Virus record (IMG/VR): IMGVR_UViG_3300037963_004589
Location: 17,935 to 72,465 of that record
Reading direction: 5' to 3' (one strand)
DNA from: a virus
Length of the DNA stretch: 54,531 nucleotides
Part shown: piece by piece, positions 24,330 to 33,202 of the stretch
How positions within the stretch are numbered: position 1 is the stretch's first letter
How the letters are laid out: the number at the start of each line of letters is the position of its first letter
Notes under the pieces: model-generated
Databases searched by the model: none
What the model saw: the letters and a program-made list of their open reading frames with translations, nothing else
What the model was told of the DNA's origin: nothing
Translations under genes and position numbers: made by a program

Positions 24330-24949
24330 TTTACTATCTTATAGGTATATGATACTATTGGTTTACCATTAATATCTTTTTTTGTATTTGATATACCTTG
24401 TACCTCTAAGTGAATTGAAGTATCATCTGAAAAAAACTTCTTTAAAGCTTTTTCCACACCAAATTTTGACCGAGTCAAATCATACAAAGAATAATCATCA
24501 CCCATTAATAATCCACCATCTTTAAGTTTAGGCCAGTATGCATTCAAATCCCTAAGAACACCCTCATAACTATGGTCGGCATCTAAGTAAATCCAATCTA
24601 TTGATTCATCATCAAATCTTTTAGATGCATTGACAGTATCATCTTTTATAACTTCAATATTTTTATCTTGTGAAAATTTTAAAACTTGATTATACCAATA
24701 TAGAGTTTCTTCTCCAAAATATGGTTTTTGTGCTAAATCCCAATGGTCTATTAAGTATAATTTTTTTGGTTTAGCATTTTGCCACAAATATTGTGCGTGT
24801 TTACCACCTGCAACACCAACCTCTATACCAATCGTATCAACTGGTATATTATTTTTTATAAAATCTATTCTTGAGGGTGAAGTTGGTTTATACTTGGTAA
24901 GTTCACCATAAATACTATAAATTAACTCTGTATAGTTAATCAGTCTCAT
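24326..24949 (-). CDS. Class I SAM methyltransferase, tandem copy B
   Basis: A 207-aa paralogue of the preceding entry, with I-G-I-E-V-G-V-A-G-G-K-H-A, L-Y-L-I-D-H-W-D and I-D-W-I-Y-L-D-A-D-H-S-Y-E-G-V. The frame is open upstream to 24991, but ATG 24949 has AGAGG 8 nt upstream and gives the same start (M-R-L-I-N-Y) as copy A, so it is chosen. Overlap with the upstream gene is then 14 nt. Substrate probably a sugar; two copies may methylate different positions or sugars. Confidence 0.8.
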   Translation of the reverse strand: MRLINYTELIYSIYGELTKYKPTSPSRIDFIKNNIPVDTIGIEVGVAGGKHAQYLWQNAKPKKLYLIDHWDLAQKPYFGEETLYWYNQVLKFSQDKNIEVIKDDTVNASKRFDDESIDWIYLDADHSYEGVLRDLNAYWPKLKDGGLLMGDDYSLYDLTRSKFGVEKALKKFFSDDTSIHLEVQGISNTKKDINGKPIVSYTYKIVK

Positions 24950-25823
24950 GTACCGAACCTCTTTTAAGTATATTATACAAACCAGTACCACCTTTCATAT
25001 GATGTAGAAATGGTTTATCATTCAGTATATGTAAATTACCAGGTGTTTTTATATTATATTTTTCAAAAAATTCCATTTTTAAATGTGTTTTATTTTCATA
25101 AAAACCAGGCAGATGTAGATATTTCAACCCTTTCTTTTCACACATGATAGTTGCCAAATGATTATTATCACCTCGTGTCCAATCTACCCAAATCCTATGT
25201 TTTTGATAAAAATCTCCCCTACACAAAAACCAATAACAATCTGCAAAACCATCAATTCCCTTTGGTGATGCAGGATATTTTGGTGGTTTTTTATCTACTG
25301 TTATATATTCATAATTTTCTCTTTCTAATAAATTGATTGCATCATGTATTACCTCTTTTTCACTATATCTATCAAATAAATACTCTGTATCATTATGTTG
25401 TAATACAAGGTAATCTCCAGTGGCTTCTACTATACCATGATTATATGCCATTGCACAAACCATTGCATGATTTAATTCTTTTATTAGTGGTTTACCACCT
25501 TTTCTTTCTATATGCATACCTTTGTAATCTAAGAGTCCTAACTCATGAATCCAATATGGGTCTTGATAATCTTCACTAGCAAAATCAAATGTTTGAAAAG
25601 ATGGTATTACTCGTATTAAAGGATTATCTTGTTTAGGAAAATTACCTTCATTATCCATCACTAAAATTTCATGTGGTTGTAACTGTAATAATTGGTCTAT
25701 TAAAAACAATGTATGTTTTAACAAAGCATTATCTGCTTTTATATTTCTATTTGGATAACCTTTTGAGTCTATTTTTGTTAAGGAAGTTGTATTAGCCCAA
25801 ACTATGATATAACTTACTTTCAT
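24936..25823 (-). CDS. GT-A-type glycosyltransferase-like protein
   Basis: A 295-aa protein with GT2-like features: N-terminal V-S-Y-I-I-V-W-A-N, a nucleotide-binding-like E-I-L-V-M-D-N-E-G, and G-D-Y-L-V-L-Q-H-N-D-T-E-Y, where H-N-D occupies the usual metal-binding DxD position. Then G-D-N-N-H-L-A-T with later H-L-P-G-F-Y and H-H-M-K-G-G. It would transfer a sugar from an NDP-sugar. GGAG precedes ATG 25823, and it overlaps its upstream neighbour by ATGA. Confidence 0.65.
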   Translation of the reverse strand: MKVSYIIVWANTTSLTKIDSKGYPNRNIKADNALLKHTLFLIDQLLQLQPHEILVMDNEGNFPKQDNPLIRVIPSFQTFDFASEDYQDPYWIHELGLLDYKGMHIERKGGKPLIKELNHAMVCAMAYNHGIVEATGDYLVLQHNDTEYLFDRYSEKEVIHDAINLLERENYEYITVDKKPPKYPASPKGIDGFADCYWFLCRGDFYQKHRIWVDWTRGDNNHLATIMCEKKGLKYLHLPGFYENKTHLKMEFFEKYNIKTPGNLHILNDKPFLHHMKGGTGLYNILKRGSVHETD

Positions 25824-26557
25824 TTATTTCTCCATAAAATAGTTTTTAACTTTGAGGAATGCATCCCTTTAATTTTTAATTGAGTTTTCATACAGGTTAT
25901 TGCTGGATAGTTATGTGATGTAGATAAGAAACTTTGAGAAGTTTGTAAATATGTATGTAAAAACCCATTACAAAATAAATTTATGGAATGTTCATTTCCA
26001 ATTTGATAATAATCTTCAGATATCCATATTCCAGTTTTTTTTCTAGCAATACAATTAGATGTACCGTATGGTATATGAATTGTGGAATATTCTGATTTTA
26101 TCCTATCTAATTGTGTCTTACCCTTTTTACTTTCTGTAAAATAATTTACCACTTGTTCTACTGATTTAAAAATTATATCTGGTCTTGATAAAAGTATTAC
26201 ATCATATTTAATATTATTTTCTTTTTGATATAATCTTCTAAACCTACCACCATAATAATTTTGATATGAAATAGGCATCATTCTCTGTGCATTTTTATTT
26301 CTACGAAGTTTATCCTTTTTATCTTGTAATAAATGATTATTTAAAGGTATTAAATTAGCAGTTTCAAAATAACTTAAATCTAAATTTTTAGTATAATCAT
26401 CATCCCAACTACAAATATGCATATCAACATCAACACCGTTTTGTTTTAACTTTGATTTTAAAACTTTCCAATGTAATTCTACATTTACATCAGTATTTTT
26501 ACCTACCTCACCCTTCCAACCTCGAATTTGACCTGCTAATTGTATTGCAAACTTCAT
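25820..26557 (-). CDS. SGQ-type glycosyltransferase-like, paralogue 1
   Basis: A 245-aa protein opening F-A-I-Q-L-A-G-Q-I-R-G-W, a motif shared with three other proteins here (31511, 32326, 45127). It continues with D-M-H-I-C-S-W-D and V-I-L-L-S-R-P-D-I-I-F, where R-P-D-I may act like a GT DxD site. I recall this family as putative glycosyltransferases of phages and capsule loci; the fold is not certain. ATGA overlaps on both sides. Confidence 0.55.
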   Translation of the reverse strand: MKFAIQLAGQIRGWKGEVGKNTDVNVELHWKVLKSKLKQNGVDVDMHICSWDDDYTKNLDLSYFETANLIPLNNHLLQDKKDKLRRNKNAQRMMPISYQNYYGGRFRRLYQKENNIKYDVILLSRPDIIFKSVEQVVNYFTESKKGKTQLDRIKSEYSTIHIPYGTSNCIARKKTGIWISEDYYQIGNEHSINLFCNGFLHTYLQTSQSFLSTSHNYPAITCMKTQLKIKGMHSSKLKTILWRNK

Positions 26558-27045
26558 ACGATTTTATCTATGTGTATATTATGAGTCATTAAATAACATA
26601 AAAATTTAGATTTTGTATCTTTATTATTTGGAGTTGGAAAAAAACAATCAAGCCAATATGTTTTGGTAAAATTTGATATAATGTCAAATGTCAAGGAATC
26701 TGATTGCCAATTAAAAATACTTGGTTTTTTTTGAGATAAAGTATTAGTAACCCACTCTGTAGGTATATTGTGTTTTTTTTCTATTTCACAATCATAACTA
26801 TAAATTGTATATCTACTAAATGATTTGATAGTATCGAATTCAAACTGTCTTGTTGCAAAAATTACTGAATCATACAATTTATTTTGTTTTACTTCCCTAT
26901 AAGATTTTTCCATACCAACTTCATTTAAAATATTTATAAAATCGTCTTTTTCATCAAAAATAATAGTATCATAATTTGAATTATTAAATGATGAAAATTT
27001 TTTATTTTCAAGATAATTTGTTGGTTTTATTAATAATCTATTCAC
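26554..27045 (-). CDS. Hypothetical protein
   Basis: Not recognised. A 163-aa protein starting at GTG 27045, which overlaps the upstream NeuB stop codon (TAGTG). No good RBS is seen, so coupling is likely. It is aromatic-rich with no clear motif (Y-D-T-I-I-F-D-E-K-D-D, W-L-D-C-F-F-P-T-P-N). It lies between NeuB and a glycosyltransferase-like gene, so a role in the same glycan pathway is plausible only by location. Confidence 0.55.
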   Translation of the reverse strand: MNRLLIKPTNYLENKKFSSFNNSNYDTIIFDEKDDFINILNEVGMEKSYREVKQNKLYDSVIFATRQFEFDTIKSFSRYTIYSYDCEIEKKHNIPTEWVTNTLSQKKPSIFNWQSDSLTFDIISNFTKTYWLDCFFPTPNNKDTKSKFLCYLMTHNIHIDKIV

Positions 27046-27872
27046 TAAAATCTTGTACTGTAATAACTGTGGTTAAAAACTTGTTTCTCATTAAATTTAT
27101 TTATTTCCTTATACTGATTTATTTTACTTAATTTACTAAAATTTATAAGTTCTACAATCATCTCTGGCGTAACGGAAACCTTACCATCTCTTGTTTCATC
27201 TTTATCCAATATGGTGAAGTGTCTTTCTAATACATCAATTCCTTGAAATATTGCTAACTTACTACTTAATAAATTATCTTCATATGGGTTCGAATGGTCA
27301 CTTAATCCCACATTATCTAAATTAAATTCCTTTTTGTAAAATGGTATATTTTGTAAATTTAATTTATCCAAAGAAGTTGGATATACACAAGTACAATTCA
27401 ACATTGTAAATTTTATATTATTGAGTTGTAAAAATTTTACTATTTTTTTAATATCAAAAAAAGTTAAACTTGAGGTAGAAAAATAAAGATGTTTAAAATT
27501 AAATTCCTTAATTTGTTTATAAATATCCTTCATCTTATAACCAGAAATTTTAAGATATTCATATCCTAAATTATTGAATCTCTTTGGGTGTCTATGGTTA
27601 AAAATCGTTGTCATTGGTTTGACATCCCATTTTTTACAAATTTCTATAAATTGTTGTTCATCTTCAAAACTTAATTCTAATGATTTTAATCTTTGATATT
27701 CTGCTTCGTATGGTCTAAATTCTTCATGGTGTTTCCAATAAATCAAATCTCTTGCAAGTATAGTTTGAATTTTACAAAAATGTGCACCTGCTTTTGATGC
27801 CCGTTCAACCATCTCCTCTATTATTTTCATATCACCATTGTGATTTTGACAAAGTTCAGCTATAAATTTCAT
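27045..27872 (-). CDS. neuB: NeuB-family nonulosonic acid synthase
   Basis: Condenses phosphoenolpyruvate with a hexosamine-derived sugar to form a sialic-acid-like nonulosonate. The TIM-barrel signatures are present: I-A-E-L-C-Q-N-H-N-G-D at 4-14, C-K-I-Q-T at 33-37, a late G-L-S-D-H-S, and L-E-R-H-F-T. The 275-aa product ends right after the barrel, so the C-terminal SAF/antifreeze-like domain of classical NeuB (about 350 aa) is missing. ATG 27872 is chosen over 27884 because it overlaps the upstream stop as ATGA and follows GGGGAA. With the CMP-transferase at 37462 it suggests a nonulosonate pathway. Confidence 0.85.
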   Translation of the reverse strand: MKFIAELCQNHNGDMKIIEEMVERASKAGAHFCKIQTILARDLIYWKHHEEFRPYEAEYQRLKSLELSFEDEQQFIEICKKWDVKPMTTIFNHRHPKRFNNLGYEYLKISGYKMKDIYKQIKEFNFKHLYFSTSSLTFFDIKKIVKFLQLNNIKFTMLNCTCVYPTSLDKLNLQNIPFYKKEFNLDNVGLSDHSNPYEDNLLSSKLAIFQGIDVLERHFTILDKDETRDGKVSVTPEMIVELINFSKLSKINQYKEINKFNEKQVFNHSYYSTRF

Positions 27873-28456
27873 AATGTTCCCCATCCATTTTTACCAATAA
27901 ATTTAAATTTATCACCATACTTAGAAATATAATACTCCGTTGTAGATTTTCTTCCTTGAATAAAAACATTTATTTTATTATTTGGAAACCTCTCATGTAA
28001 ATCATCAACATTTATTGTAGCATAAATATTATACCTACCAACATCGGGTCCATCAATGATAACAAAATCTACATCTTCCATACCTTTATAATCATGATAG
28101 TATCTAGCTAATTTATCTTTGTTACCCCAATCACCTGCTTTTTCTATAGGACATAATTGAACTGAATCTGTAAGTTCAATGTTATTTTTGATAACATCAT
28201 AGAAATGTTTATTATCCTCAAATGAAAAAAACTTTGTTTTCAAGTCTAATTCATCTATTGTTTTTTGTATTACTCTTGTACTATAACCACTACCATATTC
28301 TATGATACACTTTGGTTTATAGTTAGTTATATGGTCTGTTATTAGTTGATAATCTTGTTTTGTTTGACCTGTAGGAATACCATTTCCATCCAAAGAATAT
28401 TTTTTTTCTAATTCCAGTCTTGATGTAGATTCATATTGATGTCTTAAATCACTCAT
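27869..28456 (-). CDS. SAM-methyltransferase-like protein
   Basis: A 195-aa protein with a Rossmann-type motif C-I-I-E-Y-G-S-G-Y-S-T-R, then F-F-S-F-E-D-N and D-F-V-I-I-D-G-P-D-V-G-R-Y. This layout resembles class I methyltransferases without strong similarity to the tandem pair at 23655-24949. GGAG precedes ATG 28456. It lies between a dehydrogenase and NeuB. Substrate unknown. Confidence 0.62.
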   Translation of the reverse strand: MSDLRHQYESTSRLELEKKYSLDGNGIPTGQTKQDYQLITDHITNYKPKCIIEYGSGYSTRVIQKTIDELDLKTKFFSFEDNKHFYDVIKNNIELTDSVQLCPIEKAGDWGNKDKLARYYHDYKGMEDVDFVIIDGPDVGRYNIYATINVDDLHERFPNNKINVFIQGRKSTTEYYISKYGDKFKFIGKNGWGTL

Positions 28457-29283
28457 ATTTTCTCCATAACTCTTCTATAGGCTTTTTCTTGTGCATCAAT
28501 CGTTACACCTGCAATATGTGGTGTAACAATTACATTATTTAATCCTTTGAATTGTGATTCTTTTTGATTATATTCTGTCTGTAGAACATCCGTAGCATAA
28601 CCCTTTATTTTACCACTTAAAAGTAAATCTTTTATGTGTTGTTCATTTACAACTTCACCTCGTGAGGTGTTCACTAAATAAATATCATTTTTAAAGTTAT
28701 TAATAAATTTTTTATCAATCAATTTTGCAGTAGTTTGATTTAAATCAATATGTAAAGATAAAACATCAACATGATTAAATAAATCCTCATAAGAACCCTC
28801 ATATTTATCAACACAAATCACATCACTAAAAATATTTTTACATAATGTTTTCACCATAGTACCCAACCTACCATGACCAACAATACCCAAAGTTTTATCG
28901 TGTAGTTCAATAGTGGGTTTAATTTTTCTAACAATTGATAAAATTAAATACAAAGTGTGTTCTGCCGTTGACCATATTTGAGTTAATATAATATCATTTT
29001 TAATAGAAATAATTGGTACTGATTCTACATCAATATGATTTAAACCTGTCGATGGTGATAATATAAATTTAATCTTTGAAGTTTTAAGTAAGTTTTCATC
29101 AATTATAAAAGTTTGATGATTTGGTGCACAAAATAAAATATCATATTTATCAATATTATTTTTAACCGATTCATAAGTAGGATTTTCAAGTACATCAAAT
29201 TCAAAATGACTTGTTATATAATCATAAAATTTAGGTAAATGTTTTATAGGTGTAATAAAAAGTATCTTATACACCTGGCACAC
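28453..29283 (-). CDS. D-2-hydroxyacid dehydrogenase family
   Basis: A 276-aa NAD-dependent dehydrogenase of the SerA type: nucleotide-binding G-I-V-G-H-G-R-L-G, then V-N-T-S-R-G-E-V-V-N, A-T-D-V-L and catalytic V-T-P-H-I-A-G near the C-terminus. It is shorter than the usual 310-330 aa. No ATG lies near the N-terminus; GTG 29283 (or GTG 29274) must start it, overlapping the upstream gene by 17 nt. It may oxidise a sugar or hydroxyacid precursor for the glycan pathway. Exact substrate unknown. Confidence 0.8.
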   Translation of the reverse strand: MCQVYKILFITPIKHLPKFYDYITSHFEFDVLENPTYESVKNNIDKYDILFCAPNHQTFIIDENLLKTSKIKFILSPSTGLNHIDVESVPIISIKNDIILTQIWSTAEHTLYLILSIVRKIKPTIELHDKTLGIVGHGRLGTMVKTLCKNIFSDVICVDKYEGSYEDLFNHVDVLSLHIDLNQTTAKLIDKKFINNFKNDIYLVNTSRGEVVNEQHIKDLLLSGKIKGYATDVLQTEYNQKESQFKGLNNVIVTPHIAGVTIDAQEKAYRRVMEKI

Positions 29284-30499
29284 TCACATCACATTTTAAA
29301 AAAGAATCATTAATTACCCATGTATCACCATTTCCTTCTCTACAATTAATAACTGAAAGTAGTTTATCTTCAGTTGATGCATATTTTACATTCTTTTTTG
29401 TAAAAGCTAAAAACTCAAAAATATCACGATTAGTTTGATGTAATTTATTTTTATCTATCCATATTGCAAAACCCTTATAATTATTTTCTTTAGTAAAATT
29501 AGTTGGTTTAGTATCACAATATTTTACTTTAACTTTAAATTTACTTAAATTATGAAATTGAAATTTATTTTTAGTAGGTTTATTACGAGTTATTCTCATA
29601 TATAATTTTGCTTTTTTAATTAAATCATCTCTTATATCTTGAAAATACTTCTTGACATCTTCGCTAGAATTAGTGTAAATTGTTAATGGAGCTTCCATTA
29701 CCGTATCAGAAATATGGCTACCATTTTCATTTACTTGTTGCATATAGGTATGAGTGTGTAATACATTTTGAGTTTTATATTTTGTAGTATCACGACTAAT
29801 ATCCCACAACTTCCATAATTTTAATATACTACATTCTGTTAAATTATGATATTTAGTGGATTTAACCAAACCTTTTTCTTTAGCTACTTCAGGTGGAAGA
29901 TGAATAATAAAACTGTATCTTAAATTAGAAAAATCAACTCCTTCAAATGCAGGTTTCCAATATTGATACACATCATTAATATCGGTAATTTCTTTTAATG
30001 GTTGTGTAAAAAGATTACTATGGTAATTTTTTTTATTGACATATACAAAACATTTGTTTAAATTTAATTGTAAAAAAGATGATGCATAAAATCGTGTATT
30101 ACCTGGATGTGAAATGATTCTAAATTTTCCAAATGAATCAGTTGGATTTTTTAAATCAATATTAATAGTATCATCATTAGGTTTTATACTATGGTGAGTT
30201 GGATTATTAAACCCATTTCTAATAAATTCTTGTATTATGTATCGTCTATTTCTATGCCAAAATGAAAAATCGGTAGTATCACCAAATAAACTTTTATCAT
30301 TTACCTCCATAACAGTAAAATTAAAAAACCCATATTCTCCAAATAAATACTCTAAACGAACTTGTAAATTATTACTATTTGGTTTTTTACCATTTTCATA
30401 ATTAAAAAACTGCCAGGGTAAATCATCACAAAAAAATAGTTTATGATTTTTAAAAAAGTACTCTACAAATTCTTTATTACCCTTTAAATCATGTAGCAT
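29267..30499 (-). CDS. Unknown protein with possible ParB-like core
   Basis: A 410-aa protein, not firmly recognised. Around residues 85-180 the pattern R-R-Y-I-I-Q-E-F-I-R-N-G-F-N-N-P, then F-R-I-I-S-H-P-G-N-T-R-F, then C-F-V-Y-V-N resembles the ParB/Srx-like layout of other proteins in this window (G-x-x-x-P, then G-x-x-R, then a strand). The rest is Lys/Asn-rich. AAGGAATT precedes ATG 30499. It is encoded between an aminotransferase and a dehydrogenase, suggesting a metabolic partner. Confidence 0.5.
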   Translation of the reverse strand: MLHDLKGNKEFVEYFFKNHKLFFCDDLPWQFFNYENGKKPNSNNLQVRLEYLFGEYGFFNFTVMEVNDKSLFGDTTDFSFWHRNRRYIIQEFIRNGFNNPTHHSIKPNDDTINIDLKNPTDSFGKFRIISHPGNTRFYASSFLQLNLNKCFVYVNKKNYHSNLFTQPLKEITDINDVYQYWKPAFEGVDFSNLRYSFIIHLPPEVAKEKGLVKSTKYHNLTECSILKLWKLWDISRDTTKYKTQNVLHTHTYMQQVNENGSHISDTVMEAPLTIYTNSSEDVKKYFQDIRDDLIKKAKLYMRITRNKPTKNKFQFHNLSKFKVKVKYCDTKPTNFTKENNYKGFAIWIDKNKLHQTNRDIFEFLAFTKKNVKYASTEDKLLSVINCREGNGDTWVINDSFLKCDVSVPGV

Positions 30500-31514
30500 T
30501 GAGTAATTCCTTAAAAAACACTTGATTGGATAAATTTGGTTGAATTGTCAAACGACACCAATTCACTCTATCATCATGTGGAAGTTTACAATATTTGACT
30601 AATACCTTATGTTCATTAAATATTTTTTTAGTATTGACATTATCACTATCATCATTGAAATGTATCCAATTGGAGTTTGCATCAATAACCTCATAATTAT
30701 CAAGTAAAGATATAATTTTATTTTTTTCCTCTTTTATTTCTTGTACATAGGTATCAACTATATCACTATTATTCATTAAATACTGACAGAATTTCATAGA
30801 TACTCCTGATATCTCATACATATGTCTAAACTTACTAATTAAATTTATATTGTCCTCATGTGAAATTACACATCCAACTCTACATCCAGCAGCACCAAAT
30901 GCTTTTGAAAATGTTCTTGTAACCAATAGATTTGGATATTCATAAATGTATTTCAACACACTATCTTCATCTGTAAATTCTATATATGCCTCATCTATCA
31001 ACACAGGTACATCTTGTTCTAACAAAACACTTATCTCATCAAATGATTTATACTCACCCATTGGACTATTTGGATTTGCCAATATAACTAAATCCGTATC
31101 GTGTGTGATATTAGATAATATTTTTTCTGTTGAGATTGTATAATCTTCTTCATGTGGTATTCCAAAATACTCACATTGATATAATTCACTATATACTTTA
31201 TACATTGGAAACGATGGTTCTGATGAAAGTACTCTACCACCATTTGTAAATGTTTCAAATATAGATTTTATACCAACATCAGAACCTGCACATAAAAATA
31301 TCTGATTAGTTTGTATACCATACCACATTCCCAACTCATATCTAAATTCTTCTGTATTTGGGTAAAAGAAAAAATCTTCTTGATTAATAGTTTGTAAAAA
31401 CTTTTGAAATCCAGGTATGTGTTGAGTTCGTTCACTTTGATTCAATACATAAGAATATTGTGATTTATCAATCGTGTCAAATCTCCTCTCTATATTGATT
31501 AAATGTTTTTTCAT
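30489..31514 (-). CDS. PLP-dependent aminotransferase, HisC-like
   Basis: A 341-aa fold-type I aminotransferase: A-N-P-N-S-P-M-G near residue 147, V-L-I-D-E-A-Y at 171, PLP-lysine motif T-R-T-F-S-K-A-F-G-A-A-G with Lys204, and C-R-V-G at 211. It resembles histidinol-phosphate or threonine-phosphate aminotransferases, slightly short. In a glycan locus it could make an amino-alcohol or amino-sugar building block. It overlaps the upstream glycosyltransferase-like gene by ATGA. Confidence 0.85.
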   Translation of the reverse strand: MKKHLINIERRFDTIDKSQYSYVLNQSERTQHIPGFQKFLQTINQEDFFFYPNTEEFRYELGMWYGIQTNQIFLCAGSDVGIKSIFETFTNGGRVLSSEPSFPMYKVYSELYQCEYFGIPHEEDYTISTEKILSNITHDTDLVILANPNSPMGEYKSFDEISVLLEQDVPVLIDEAYIEFTDEDSVLKYIYEYPNLLVTRTFSKAFGAAGCRVGCVISHEDNINLISKFRHMYEISGVSMKFCQYLMNNSDIVDTYVQEIKEEKNKIISLLDNYEVIDANSNWIHFNDDSDNVNTKKIFNEHKVLVKYCKLPHDDRVNWCRLTIQPNLSNQVFFKELLNAT

Positions 31515-32332
31515 TTATATGTCCAATATTCTTTAGATACCTGTGCATAAGGTGTTGTTAAAGCCCAATCCACACCCCTTTCAAGCAATATTTTTCGTAA
31601 ACTATCTGGTGTTGGTCTACCATTTTTTTTCACAATCCCATCTCTAATCAAAACTGGCATTTTTTTCAAATGTACATTGGGTATATTGTTTCTTAGAAAG
31701 AACTCTGCCTGTAGGTAATGTGTATGTAAATTAATAGCATCTGTGTGGAGATAAGTGTAAATGTTCATAAACTTATCCATAGTTTGTGATGAACCAAAAT
31801 AAAAATTATCATTTGATAATATAACACTAAAACCACCTTTAGAACCCCCCTTACGCTCTAAAGCTATAGGTGATGGTGTAAACATAGAGTAGTTAAAAAA
31901 ATATGGTTTATCATTAACAAGTTTTACACATAAATTTAATAATTCAGGTGTAATAAAAATATCATTTCTTGTTTGGATAATACCATCAAATTCAAAGTTA
32001 TTTTCCGTTTCATATTTTTTTCTTAAAATTTGAACTTTATTAAGTAAAAAAGTTAAATACGGCGTACATGGTTTTTTATGTATATTTGCAAGTTTTGCAT
32101 TATTTGAATCATGTTTACTATGTGCTTTTATAAAATCATACTTAGTAAAATCAATATCTTCATATTCTATACAACCACCAAACTTTGAGTCTACCCAAGA
32201 TTCACTATCCCATGTGGAAACAAAAAAAGTAAATTCTACATTATCAAATAAATTATTCCAATGCTCAAAAAATGGTGATATTTCTTTCCAATATCTAATT
32301 TGACCAGATAAACAAACTGCTATTCTTAACAT
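31511..32332 (-). CDS. SGQ-type glycosyltransferase-like, paralogue 2
   Basis: A 273-aa protein beginning L-R-I-A-V-C-L-S-G-Q-I-R-Y-W, then F-T-F-F-V-S-T-W-D and I-Q-T-R-N-D-I-F-I. It is adjacent to the related paralogue 3, so a tandem duplication is likely. The frame opens at GTG 32341, but ATG 32332 (7-nt overlap with the upstream gene, AAGG upstream) is preferred. Probable sugar transfer, inferred. Confidence 0.58.
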   Translation of the reverse strand: MLRIAVCLSGQIRYWKEISPFFEHWNNLFDNVEFTFFVSTWDSESWVDSKFGGCIEYEDIDFTKYDFIKAHSKHDSNNAKLANIHKKPCTPYLTFLLNKVQILRKKYETENNFEFDGIIQTRNDIFITPELLNLCVKLVNDKPYFFNYSMFTPSPIALERKGGSKGGFSVILSNDNFYFGSSQTMDKFMNIYTYLHTDAINLHTHYLQAEFFLRNNIPNVHLKKMPVLIRDGIVKKNGRPTPDSLRKILLERGVDWALTTPYAQVSKEYWTYK

Positions 32333-33201
32333 ACAAAACACCTTAAAACTTCTCTTTGAATATTTTCATCTTTATTATAGAACCACCCTACACCATTTTT
32401 GTCTAAAACTTTTTTAAGAGTTTCGTAAGTTGGTCTACCTTTTTTATGCCAAGATAATCCGTTATCAGATAGTTCATTTTCTTTTCGAAGCATAAATGTT
32501 CTAAATGTATTTCCAATTTTACAATTATAAATACCCTTATTGATAAGTTGTTGTGCATTCATAAAATGTCCAAATTTTTCATGATTGGTATTTTCAATAA
32601 AAGTATCATTATACATTTGAGCATATTCATCCATTGCATCTGAATGTGCAAATCCAAAACAATCATTTGGTATTAAAAATCTAAATCCATTTTTACCAGC
32701 ACCATCTTTTACTTTAGTACCTGAGGTTGTGAAATACATACCACTAACAACTTGTTTTAAATCATACCAATGTTTGAATTGGTCTATTGTTTTTTTATAA
32801 ATTACCATATCTTCTCGAGTCTGAACTACTAAATCAAATTTTTTACCAATTTGTTTTTCATAATTTTTTCTCATTTTTTGTACATTATATATTTGATAAC
32901 TATAAAACGGTGCAGTAGATTGATTTTCATCAAGTATATTTTTAGGTATGACATCAGTTGATATGAATTCTATATCTTCTATAAAATCAAATGTATCAGA
33001 ATTATATTGTGTGTTGGTTAATAGTTTTCCTTTTTTCTGATATTGTTTTTCTGTTGATGCGAAATCCGAATCTACTTCCCAAGTTGATATAAAAAAAATA
33101 AATTCTACATCATCGTACATCGAATTCCAATATTTAAATAACTGATGGGTTACATCCCAACACTGTAACAAACCAGATATACAAACTGCTATTTTTATCA
33201 T
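32326..33201 (-). CDS. SGQ-type glycosyltransferase-like, paralogue 3
   Basis: A 291-aa relative of its downstream neighbour: K-I-A-V-C-I-S-G-L-L-Q-C-W, F-I-F-F-I-S-T-W-E and V-V-Q-T-R-E-D-M-V-I, with the shared C-terminal K-K-G-R-P-T-Y-E-T-L-K-K-V-L motif also seen as G-R-P-T-P-D-S-L-R-K-I-L in paralogue 2. The Q-I-R of the opening motif is changed to L-L-Q. Starts one base after the radical-SAM gene. Function is inferred from family resemblance. Confidence 0.55.
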   Translation of the reverse strand: MIKIAVCISGLLQCWDVTHQLFKYWNSMYDDVEFIFFISTWEVDSDFASTEKQYQKKGKLLTNTQYNSDTFDFIEDIEFISTDVIPKNILDENQSTAPFYSYQIYNVQKMRKNYEKQIGKKFDLVVQTREDMVIYKKTIDQFKHWYDLKQVVSGMYFTTSGTKVKDGAGKNGFRFLIPNDCFGFAHSDAMDEYAQMYNDTFIENTNHEKFGHFMNAQQLINKGIYNCKIGNTFRTFMLRKENELSDNGLSWHKKGRPTYETLKKVLDKNGVGWFYNKDENIQREVLRCFVC

Positions 33202-33202
33202 T

